Shown piece by piece: positions 11,001 to 21,278 of a stretch of 64,000 bases of DNA (position 1 is the stretch's first letter; the number at the start of each line of letters is the position of its first letter). Under the pieces are notes generated by a model, which saw only the letters and a list, made by a program, of their open reading frames with translations, had not been told where the DNA came from and did not search any database. The DNA is from Owenia fusiformis (Eukaryota; Annelida; Polychaeta; Sabellida; Oweniidae). Position numbers and translations under genes: made by a program. The stretch lies in assembly GCA_903813345.2 (NCBI GenBank), contig CAIIXF020000001.1:27455915-27519914 (forward strand). Reading direction: 5' to 3'.

Positions 11001-11500
11001 NNNNNNNNNNNNNNNNNNNNNNNNNNNNNNNNNNNNNNNNNNNNNNNNNNNNNNNNNNNNNNNNNNNNNNNNNNNNNNNNNNNNNNNNNNNNNNNNNNNN
11101 NNNNNNNNNNNNNNNNNNNNNNNNNNNNNNNNNNNNNNNNNNNNNNNNNNNNNNNNNNNNNNNNNNNNNNNNNNNNNNNNNNNNNNNNNNNNNNNNNNNN
11201 NNNNNNNNNNNNNNNNNNNNNNNNNNNNNNNNNNNNNNNNNNNNNNNNNNNNNNNNNNNNNNNNNNNNNNNNNNNNNNNNNNNNNNNNNNNNNNNNNNNN
11301 NNNNNNNNNNNNNNNNNNNNNNNNNNNNNNNNNNNNNNNNNNNNNNNNNNNNNNNNNNNNNNNNNNNNNNNNNNNNNNNNNNNNNNNNNNNNNNNNNNNN
11401 NNNNNNNNNNNNNNNNNNNNNNNNNNNNNNNNNNNNNNNNNNNNNNNNNNNNNNNNNNNNNNNNNNNNNNNNNNNNNNNNNNNNNNNNNNNNNNNNNNNN
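11001..11500. other. Assembly gap of 500 N
   Basis: Exactly 500 undetermined bases, a conventional placeholder, so the true size is unknown. Confidence 0.99.
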
Positions 11501-11632
11501 GTTTCAATGTGAAAACGTCAACTCTTACATATGTGAAATATATAATTATAAATAACACAAATGTATTATCTTAAAAGCAAGGAAATTGTATCCCAGGCTT
11601 CCATCTCGTTATTCTGCCATATATGGAAAAAT
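11501..11632. repeat. Short duplication, empty-site copy
   Basis: It matches 13,225-13,334 closely (both begin GTTTCAATGTGAAAAC and share CATCTCGTTATTCTGCCATA). The match continues without interruption through CCATATATGGA, exactly where the other copy carries the foldback element, so this is the unfilled site. The left limit is cut by the gap. Confidence 0.8.
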
Positions 11633-11784
11633 CGAATGTAACGGCCACACAAAGGTGTATGTGTATGTATCTTTTATTTCCCAATTTGGAATTGGAGTTT
11701 TTAAACATAAGCACATTTATATGTATACACGTATACAAGTTGACATGAACATTATTTACATTTTATATAAAATAAATTAAAACG

Positions 11785-12003
11785 TTACGTAGGATATGGT
11801 GGAGTTAAATCGATGTCCCCAGCCTTACAATTGTATTGATGTATTTGAAGAACACTTCTACATAGATTGCAGAGGTCGGCTTGTACCATAGCGCTAAAGT
11901 TGTCGAGGTGTAAGGACGCATTGCCAAAGATTGCTCTAATATCATTGATGAATGTTTGTCTGTGTTCCGTGTAGGCTTGACACTTCAGCAAAGCTTGATT
12001 TAA
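11785..12003 (-). pseudogene. Remnant of a LINE reverse-transcriptase C-terminus
   Basis: An open stretch on the minus strand encodes LLKCQAYTEHRQTFINDI and about 45 more residues. A leucine-rich lead-in to Cys, then a Tyr/Glu/Arg-Gln run, is typical of the C-terminal zinc-binding tail of non-LTR retrotransposon proteins (compare FLFQCDLLTIQRQQF in the LINE at 655-4191). Nothing of the polymerase core lies upstream before the PAN/EGF/LamG gene begins. The assignment rests on a short motif. Confidence 0.4.
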
Positions 12004-12054
12004 TTGTTAACTGCGAGGAGATCTTGGTTTTTAACAAATTTCAAGTCAAGAACT

Positions 12055-15000
12055 ATGGATAAATTTTTGGTTACACTCACCATGTTATGCTGTGTTCGCG
12101 GGAACATATTAGATGGGATTTTCGAAAACAAAGATGTATGCGCTGATACTGCAACGCTGACATCTGCAATCCAGTTTCTTCTTCATGACGTAAGCAGACT
12201 TAATTGCGCACGGACGTGCTACGAAACACCTGACTGCACTGCGTTGTCGTATTCAAAAAGCTCAAAATCGTGTACGCTATATGAGCTGACGATGATAGAA
12301 CCACCTTGTCCTTTCGTTGAACGACTTCTTGTAAAGGTGAGGCATGACTTCGTAATATCTTATCATAATCGTTATATATAATATATACATTCGAATGCCT
12401 TCCTATCATGTTTACACTTATATTTCTATTACAGGGATTTAAATGTTTCAACGGAGGACGTGGCGTTAGAAATGAATGCATATGTTACGGTGACTTTACT
12501 GGTGTAACCTGCTTGGGTAAGTATACCTTTGAAACCAACCCTATAACAACATCTATACAAGAGTTAACAATCCATAGCATTTTTAGGAAATTCATACTTT
12601 ATTTCACAAACCATATTCAAAAATATGCACATTGCATGTAGTGATCACAAATTGAAATTGACGATGGAAATAAGTCTATGTGTATATTCTTGGTATATTC
12701 ACACTTTGATAAATTATTATTGGTCCCTGGAAAGAGAACTGGTATAATGGAAGCTGCTATTTTTAAAAGTTGGTTAATGTACAAAGCGTTTTTTACCTTT
12801 TGAGTCCAATGGGAGAATAGGCCATGGGTCTTTAACAGGTCTATTTAAAGAGGATCTTTTGACAGGATTTTATGGGATTTCCCTGCACTTAGCCTTTCTT
12901 GGAAAGGTCTTTTCAAAAATCCGATGGGACTCGCTTAAAGGACAGCAACAATGGGCAGGTCGATTCTTTTGTCGGTCCTTAGAGGCTAGATTTTGGACAA
13001 AGTGTATTTGATCCTTTTTTGATTTGTCTTTGAATAATTAGCGTATTGGAATATTTGGAAGCTGTTTTTTTCTGCTGGGGCTGAAAACAAATGTCAAAAG
13101 TTATGATCATTCAAAGAAAATGTCTTGAAAATATTAAGTGTTTACAGGTACCGACAGGTAAAGTGTCTGCACATCAATGTATTTTGAGAAAAGCGCAGTA
13201 TTTCACAATAGTACTGTGACACTTGTTTCAATGTGAAAACTTCAACTCTTACATCTATGAATATCACAAATGTATTATCTTAAAAGCAAGGAAAATTGTA
13301 TCCAAGGCTTCCATCTCGTTATTCTGCCATATATCACACCCGGTGATCGTGAAAATGGGACGGAGGGGGGGGAGCAGGCAATTTCCGCTAGAAAATTCAA
13401 CAAATCTGGTAAAATTATTTTTTCAAGACAGAGTTTACGATTGAATTGCAAATTGAATAAGCGCACCGTATGATAAAATATGTTAGGTATTCTAGGATTA
13501 TTTTTAAACCGATACTCTTTTAAGATATAAGATCTATTAAAAAAGGCGCAACGCAACCAACGTGCAAAAGTCAAAGTTTTTGCTATAAATCAAGCAACAA
13601 TGGACTACACGACCTGTAATAAATACTTGTAAGTGATGTTATCATAACTAAATTAATGTCATTGCTGAATTTATAAAATAAGTTTCCATACGTAAAATAA
13701 AAAATAATCGAAAATAATTAAAATGGGACGGAGGGGGGGAGGGGACGGAGGGGGGAGTAATAATTCTATAAAGTGAAACAACTTCACACGAATTCTTGTA
13801 TTTGAAAAATGAACTCATTAACTTAGTAAGAAACTGGATGATATACCCTTGGAGACTGAAAAATGGGGACATTTGGAGTAAAAGGACTTAAAGTCGCGAA
13901 ACATCTCTAATCATGTCTTATATACATATTGCTCCCCCCCTCCGTCCCCTCCCCCCCCTCCGTCCCAAATTCATTATTTTCGATTATTTTTTATTTCACA
14001 TATGGAAACTTATTTTATAAATTCAGCAATGACATTAATTTAATTATGATAACATCACTTACAAGTATTTATTACAGGTCGTCCAGGCCATTGTTGCTTG
14101 ATTTATAGCAAAAATGTTGATTTGTGCCTGTTGATGGCCTCGCGCCTTTTTTAATAGATCTCATACCTTAGATACGTATCGTTTCAGAAAAAATCCCAGA
14201 AAACCTAACATATTCTACCATACCGTGCGCCTATCCATTAAGCAATTCAATAGTAAACATTTTCTTGAAAAAATAAATCTTCCAGATTTGTTGAATTTCC
14301 TAGCATTAATTGCCTGCTCCCCCCCCCCCCTCCGTCCCATATTCACGATCACCGGGTGTGTATATGGAGATATCTTTATTACAAAATTCGAATTCAAACA
14401 GCCGCCAATTTGTTCACTTCAGAGTTTGAATAGCGAGTTTTGATCTTATTTCTAAATAAAAAAATTCAAAACACACAAGACGTAATCGAGATATTGGTCC
14501 GAATCTGTTGGACTGTTTATTATGAAATAATAGTCAGTTATAATGTCAGAAAATAAGGACATTTTGAATGTTGATATCGATTAACGTCAAGGTCAACATC
14601 GAGTAGCGTCCCTTGAATTCATTTCTCTATGATCGTAAGTATATGTGAACAGCATTAGAAGTTACTAAAACTTCTTGTCACCAATTGAACATTGATATCT
14701 TATGATAGAAAACGTCTAAACAATTTGATACAAAACAATTACCTTAATTCCACACAAATTTTACTGACACCTCTCACTTAGGAGAGTGATCATTCCAATT
14801 GCTGGAAAACATCTCATCCAATCATTTATTGGCCATCACATCTATGGTATCTTTACTATCTCAATAACATTCCCAGATATAATATCCCATTCTCTAGATT
14901 ACAAACGTCCATTTAACAAGTTTGTTATGTTACTCTCCAGATACATCAATTAACACACAATGTCTGAATTGCTTCAATGAATTATTGTAACCAATTAAAA

Positions 15001-18000
15001 TCAATGCATATTATGAAGATATGATCCACTGATGTTTGAAGTATGATGTTTGAACTTAATATTATATATACTACTCAGATGGTATATATGTAACCCTATC
15101 TCACGTACCGTGAAAATTTTGAATCTAAACTGAAGTACCTCGTGGCTTGCGCTATGGATCTGGCACATCTCGCCACGTGGTATCTCAAATTATCAAACCA
15201 GATGAGACATCTAGTGAAACAAGTGATACAAGGATCTGAAACCTGGTCAAAGCTGGTCAAAATGGCAATGTTATTTTCCTATACCTAGTGAAAAAAATCG
15301 ACTGATCCGTATAAAAAGCGACCTGGCAATGACCAGTGGAAAGCCCCTTAGGACATACACTGCATGCACTGAAGCCCAACATGTACATGTACTAAAGGGG
15401 GGAAATTCCACTTGCCCAATGGAGTTCCACCGTGCCCCATTGAGCACTTCGAAGTCTCACGGGACATCATTAACGTAGTCCCATTGAGTCCCACCGTGTC
15501 CCATGGAGTCCCTCGAAAATGGTGTAATTTAGTTAAAAAGGTTTTACCTTTACATTGATCCAAAAGTCACCTGCCACGTCTCCTTATCAAAGGAACAACA
15601 ATGCCCCATGTTAAGAATGAACGTGTTCATTCTCGAGTCCCATAGGGAAGTTGTACACCAAGGTTAAAGGTCAATAATCTAAGAAAGTGAAGAATCGTCA
15701 TTTTGCAGTAGTCTATTTTTTCAAAATAAAAAAGCCGTACAAAAAGTAATAAAAATACCATATTATTATTTTATACTTAATTTGCATTTTTATATATACC
15801 AAGTTGTTATAATTTTATTTCAAAAACATTTGATACTCAAAATATTTAGTTGTCGTCATAGAAACTAGCATCGAAATGAACCAAATGATATAATATAATG
15901 ATGATTTTTAGATCATTAATTACTTGAAAATGCATGGATTAACCTCGTAACAGAATCTACTACTTTATGTATTTCTTTATATGTCATTGTCCCAAAATAT
16001 TGAATCATTATCTCAACGGAAGGATGCCAAAATGGCGAACAATGGGGACATCCGACTCTTCCGAAGGACATTGACATTAGTTTAGAGGATAACTACCGTT
16101 CGATACACTCTCACTCAAGGCTTTTATCTTTAGTTTTAACAAATTGTTTCATATAAATAGGCCTCATTGTGTGAGTTATTGTAATCATCCACTTGTTATA
16201 ATTGCAATAACGTCCAGGGTATCATTCGTTCCTTATCGCTCAAACAATATCTATTGATTCTGCTTCGATTTCACAAAGTATACATTTACTTAGATAGTAG
16301 TATAGGGGAGAGTGACAGGAATAAGGATATTATGATATTACGCAAGTCTGCTAGTTTCAAAGTTGATTAGTCCTAATTTTCGACATGTTTTCTTATAATA
16401 TAAATAACTTCAAATGAGTTATTTTTCCAGAAAGTGATTTCTAATAGCATTTTTTCTTAAGATGATCCTTGACCTCAAATTAACTTTCCAGAAAATAAAT
16501 AAAGTGGTGCAATGATGGTGTAAAAGTTAGCGAAGTTATTTTTTTATATTGTATTTTCATTTTTGAACAACAACCTTTTTTGATATTTCTATTTTTACAC
16601 ATGGTTATATTTTTTCGTTTTGCCTTCCATTTGTCCCATAAGTGGTGTCTCAAACACTCGCCTCGTTTCAAAATGAAATTATATAACTTGCAGAACCTGT
16701 TGCTACAACTACGTCTACTGCAGCGCCGACGACAGAAGTCGTTACTACTGCTCCAGCTCTCCCAGGTATACATGTACAATGATTAATATTACATTAAGCA
16801 TTAGTTGTTCAGTCAGTATTTAGCTCATATGGTGTGAGTTATTGTTGTCACCCACTATCCCTCCGTCCGAGCCGTCTTTCAACATATTGGTACCTCATTC
16901 GAAATCCCCAATGACAATTCAAATGGTTTCACTTTAAAATGTGTCAATTAAAAGGTCCATTTGTCCCATTAGTGGTGTCTCAAAAGCTCGCCTCGTTTCA
17001 AAATGGCGGCTAGTTTTATTGCCAAAAAATCAGGTCTTCAGCTTTATTTGTTATAATTCAATTGAGTATTTTAACAATTCAAATGGTTTTGCTCTTAAAA
17101 TGTGTGGATAAAGTACAATTGTCCCATAAGTGGCGTCGCAAAAGCTCGCCTCTTACAAAATGCACTTTTATCCCGAAAAACCAGGCGTTATTCTCTTAAT
17201 GTGCAAGGAGTTTTACATGTAGCTTATTTCATAGGTTAAAAATAATGTCTACAAGTTTCGACAAAATATGGCGCAAAGATTCAAAGTATCCCGATCCGCA
17301 ACTTGAGATATCTCTTTTTATCCAAACGTACTGCATTAATTTGTTTAAAGATGTACAGATTGAGAGTAAGAAGTCAAGAAATTTTGGCAAAAAATCTCGT
17401 AAAGGATTGGTATCGATATTGAGAACTGAATTCAACAATGTTTTTCTCTTAAGCCAATCATTGATAACTTTCTGTAAAAACACGTTTTTATGTAATGTTG
17501 ACTAATTGACAACAATTTAATGCGAAAATTATTTAGAAATATTTTATATAACTGTTTTTGTTGATAAACCTTTTATTTCATTAACAAGATACTTTTTTAA
17601 AATCAACCAAAGTTTCCTTTGTACAATTACAATATTGAGAGACCTAAACATGTTGTGTTTATATATCGTTTTTTTCCAATGAGGTTCGGAAAGATGTTTC
17701 ATTTCACTCGGGAAACATGATACCAAGAACAAAACAAGTGTTTGATTTGTTTTCTAAAACAATATAGATGAAAGTATATATAGTTTTTCAAATTACATTG
17801 TTACCATTCAAAAGATGACCATTAAATTGACGATGTGTTAAATTTTTAGATTTTTTATGACTGGTTTAAGAGAAACGTGTGTTCAAAAAGATCTCCACAT
17901 CGATACCATTCCTTTAAAAATTGCCGCCGTTGTAATTGCTGAAATATCCTTTTTCAGCTCTTTATTGTCATTACTCATCAAGGTATTCGATCAATTCAAT

Positions 18001-19735
18001 GCTTGAAATTTTACAGCTACCTTATTTTAATGTCTCCAAGTTACAACAATGGCCATGGTCTTTTGAAAACGGGTACACTATGTGCGCCCAGTGCTTATGG
18101 TACTATTCTATTTAAAGGTCATATATAAAGTTTAAACTACTTCGGCTTATTTTGTAGTCTTACCAAATGTTATCAAGTTGTGATGTGGGAAACTTTGTTT
18201 TTGAATTTCAAAAAGTGGTTTTGAAGGACTTTTTGTTCGAAAAATCGTGAATTTATTCAAAACTTTAGAGCACATAAACATCTTTTAAAAAGTGATAATT
18301 CACACCTATGCATAGCATTAATTCGCACGTGTCTTTTGTATAAATAAGTATGAAAATTGATTGATAAATAAGCGAGAAATGAACTCATCCATGTGTGAAA
18401 GTAGTTCAGAGAAAAATGCATTTTAAAAGTTTAGTTCTGATAAAAACAAATGGTACAGCAATATTTAAACACAATATATTCTTCTTTTCAACCCAGTTAG
18501 ACAATCGATATTGGTTTATTTTGAAAGTTTAGCATATCATTTAGACACAGTTGTCAAAAGAAATTGAATTTTTTCCAAAGGATTTTTGCACCCTAAATGA
18601 CATCACGATGATAAGTTTATATGTTTTGCCCTATATAGTGGAATATTTGATGATTAAAAACGTTCAACTTTTATTTGAAAAATGGCGGGAAATTTGAATA
18701 TTTGAAAAAATGAAAATCGAAATAACTTCTTTCCCTAATTTTTTTTCAAAATCTCTAAATAACTTTTAAAGTCATGAAAAATACTAAATGAATGATAAAA
18801 ACATATTTTCAAATTTCAGAAAAATAAGCAAAATGACTACTTTTTGTTTTCAATCATTTAGAAATGTTCTTGTCATGGGAAGTAAATCTCAAATCTCATT
18901 ATGCGAATTTTAATAATTTCAGTTTTAAAATTGTACAGGTTTATTTCCAGAATTGCCACGCGCCCATTATCTTTGTCTAGCAACGATTCAATACATTACA
19001 CTTCTGAAATAATTATAATATGTGTCCATTTCTCCGCCTGATACGTTTTGTAGCTTTTTTATTATAGTTCCAGATGTGCACATTTCCTTTAACATTGATT
19101 CTGTGAGTGGGACAACGATCACCTCAACCGATGGCCTTCTCAGTGGAACACTTTGGTCTTCTCCTTACTTCGTATCAGGTAAGGTAGGAAAGACCATATC
19201 ATTTGACGGAACTGGACAGATGATCGATTTTGGAAATCAGCGCGCTACCTGCTTTGGAAATCTTGACAATTGTGTCAATGGACACAGCATGGTATTTTGG
19301 TTTTATCACACACCAACTATATCCACATACTATTACTATATATCATCAGGTGGACAACCTAACGGTGGAACTAGCCATGGAATAGCGGTCCGGATTAATG
19401 CGGATGACACTCTTGGTTTCTACCATGCAACAACAGCGAATAAACAATGGGACACTACGGTGAACAATATTGCTACCAACACATGGTATCACATAAGCGT
19501 AACGTGGAGCACAACTGGCGGACAGAATGTGTACATAAATGGCATACTCAAAGCGTCAAACACCAACCCATATACCAGAATTAATTCACCAACATCATAC
19601 AACAACTTCAAACTCGGAGTCCCAAACAACTACAATGGGTTATATGCAAAAGGAATGCTGGATGAATTCCGTTTCTACGAGGTAGAACTAAGTTCTTCTG
19701 ATATAGCCGCGATATATTCAGTCGATAACATTTGA
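12055..19735 (+). CDS. Secreted PAN/EGF-like/LamG-like protein, complete four-exon gene
   Basis: Coding exons are 12,055-12,336, 12,435-12,516, 16,694-16,765 and 19,068-19,735, each with GT-AG borders; phases 0, 1 and 1 match throughout and give 367 residues. Residues 1-16 (MDKFLVTLTMLCCVRG) look like a signal peptide. Residues about 27-94 form a PAN/apple-like domain (Cys pattern with LNCARTCYETPDCTALSYS and SCTLYE). Exon 2 adds an EGF-like piece (CFNGGRG...ECICYGDFTGVTC). Exon 3 is a Thr/Pro/Ala-rich linker suited to O-glycosylation. Exon 4 is a LamG-like (Laminin_G_3/ConA-type) jellyroll ending in GMLDEFRFYEVELSSSDIA. Such proteins bind carbohydrate or matrix outside the cell; the ligand is unknown. 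The gene overlaps copy B of the duplication, and copy A has no LamG exon. Upstream non-coding exons may lie in or before the gap. Confidence 0.82.
13225..13334. repeat. Short duplication, filled-site copy
   Basis: Partner of 11,501-11,632. Homology is broken at 13,335 by the foldback element. After the element, from 14,361, only a short and weak match can be followed. Confidence 0.75.
13335..14360. mobile_element. Foldback element of 1,026 bases with about 400-base inverted arms
   Basis: The ends are CACACCCGGTGATCGTGAA and its near-exact reverse complement. The left arm (13,335 to about 13,740) and right arm (about 13,940-14,360) are inverted copies with scattered mismatches. TATAT flanks both sides (13,330-13,334 and 14,361-14,365), and the unfilled paralog near 11,620 has one TATAT. 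Runs of the form GGGACGGAGGGG occur at the outer end of each arm and again next to the central loop, giving alternating G-rich and C-rich blocks. No coding capacity. It lies in intron 2 of the PAN/EGF/LamG gene. Confidence 0.8.
14366..16625. other. Intron sequence, no gene seen
   Basis: This is the rest of intron 2 of the PAN/EGF/LamG gene. About 15,400-15,530 has a loose repetition of CCCA(T/C)(T/G)GAGTCCCACCGTG-like words; otherwise I see only short chance open frames. Confidence 0.6.
16626..17161. repeat. Three dispersed copies of a 45-base sequence
   Basis: CCATTTGTCCCATAAGTGGT with the following CTCGCCTC(GTTTCAAAATG) occurs at about 16,626-16,673, 16,960-17,005 and 17,113-17,161, with diverged flanks. 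The first copy ends about 20 bases before exon 3 of the PAN/EGF/LamG gene. Confidence 0.65.
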
Positions 19736-19876
19736 TTTATGATAAGCATTTTAAAAGGCATTGTGTATAGTTTTCATGATTATCATGTACAATGGACATA
19801 GTCACTCACGAGACAGGCAAGTGCTGCGTAAAATTATATAACATAGAAATTTGAAAATGAAATCAACTGACAGCAG

Positions 19877-20058
19877 GCCCGTAGCCAGAGGGGGGAGCTG
19901 GGGGAGCGGAAGTCCCCCCCCTGGCCAGAAATTCTTTCAAAACCATGCAGTTTTGCACCATTCTGAGAATTTTTCACATGCTTTTTAGCCAAAATTGTGA
20001 AAAAGCCCCCTTCCCCTTGGAAAAAAGCTCCCCCTCCAAGTAAAAGCTGGCTACGGGC
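19877..20058. mobile_element. MITE-like element, 182 bases
   Basis: The 12-base ends GCCCGTAGCCAG and CTGGCTACGGGC are perfect inverted repeats. G-rich sequence follows the left end and C-rich sequence precedes the right end. No clear target duplication, so the family is undecided. Confidence 0.6.
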
Positions 20059-20461
20059 AAAGACAGTATCACATTTTTATACCTTAAAATGCCTCGCCTA
20101 TTCTTTTCGCTCCCCAGTTTGGCTTATATTATCTATTTCTAATAGGCTCTAGGCTCCGCCATGGTCACCACAACGTTTAGATATCGAACCTTCAACTATG
20201 CACATAATTTCCCAATACCATCGTCGGTTATTTGGGCTCTATGGGCCCCGGGGTCTATGGGATGGAGTTTTGTCGTCATGTCAGTAAAATCCCCCTTCAA
20301 CAACCATTTGACTGGATTGAAACTTTGACTGATCCGTGACCATCATTATGACACATATCATGTTCTTGATTTCTTTGTGTCTATGTTAATTCAAAGTTGA
20401 CAAGCCCTAAAAATATTTTTGCACAGAGCTAATTGTCTAGAAGTGATTTTTGCTAGTTTCC

Positions 20462-20757
20462 TCTATCGTTATAGGCAATGTCATATCAGCTAAAAGTTGA
20501 TGAAATCACTTCCTGTGTGAAATGTTAAAAGATGGCAGCATACTGGAAAATGAGTACTGGTGATCAATGTTGACCATATTAAACATTTTCCCGTGTTTTG
20601 CTTGATATGGAACCTACAATTCAATTGTATATTTTAGTAATGTAACTAAAGTATATACTCAGAACTAATCATCTAGGACAAATGTAACAAGATATAGACA
20701 TGGTTCCCATGGACATGTCTTAGTAGAAATATAAATAAAAAGTAGCTGCCTGGCGAT
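20462..20757. mobile_element. MITE-like insert specific to copy B
   Basis: Copy A reads straight through (GCTAGTTTCGACAGAAACTA), whereas copy B carries about 296 extra bases at this point. The ends, CTATCGTTATAGGCA and the reverse of CTATCGCCAGGCAG, are imperfect inverted repeats. An inverted, diverged relative lies at about 8,560-8,720. Confidence 0.6.
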
Positions 20758-21278
20758 AGAAACTAGAATACATATTCACCATCACGCACTTGTACTTTAA
20801 TAGAAAATAAGAATTGTCTGGAAGGAAAAATATCTGGAAATTATTATCCCTCATGCGTTATCATAATAATTATCTTTGGAAATGTAAACATAAATATAAA
20901 AAAAATCTAGTTTTGTGTTGAATAAAATATTTGATGAAAAAGGAAGATTTTTCTGACGACATCTATACATTTAAGATGGATATAAAACTAGGACCTGTAA
21001 CTAGTTGGACTATCCATTCGTTCTCTACGTTGTTAACGTATCATTCTGTTACCCATCAATATTGTCTGGTGATATATTTTATCACAATATATCAGTCGGG
21101 AGCTAGACTTTACATCCTCGGAAACCAGGTTAGGATCACCTGGGTTCCTAGAATGTATGGTCAAATATGTCAAGTCAAGTATGACAAGTCAAGTATCAAG
21201 TCAAGTATATCAACAGTGACATCAAACAAAACAAAACTGAATGTACATTTCCATACAGTATTCGAAACATTTATTTTT

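Larger units (their letters stand above)
19736..21278. other. Space between the tail-to-tail PAN/EGF/LamG and vWA genes
   Basis: The two genes converge here. No further exon is visible. The stretch holds two MITE-like inserts (listed separately) and the collinear copy-B blocks. A minus-strand AATAAA lies just after the vWA stop (about 21,270-21,275). Confidence 0.6.

Noticed and set aside
10965-11574. Open frames of about 195 residues on both strands
   Set aside because: They consist almost entirely of undetermined bases in the gap.
15348-15563. 71-codon minus-strand frame
   Set aside because: Its sequence follows a loose DNA repetition of CCCATTGAGTCCCACCGTG-like words; not protein-like.
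17229-17505. Overlapping frames of about 85 codons on both strands
   Set aside because: No domain, partly inside copy B where copy A does not keep the frame.
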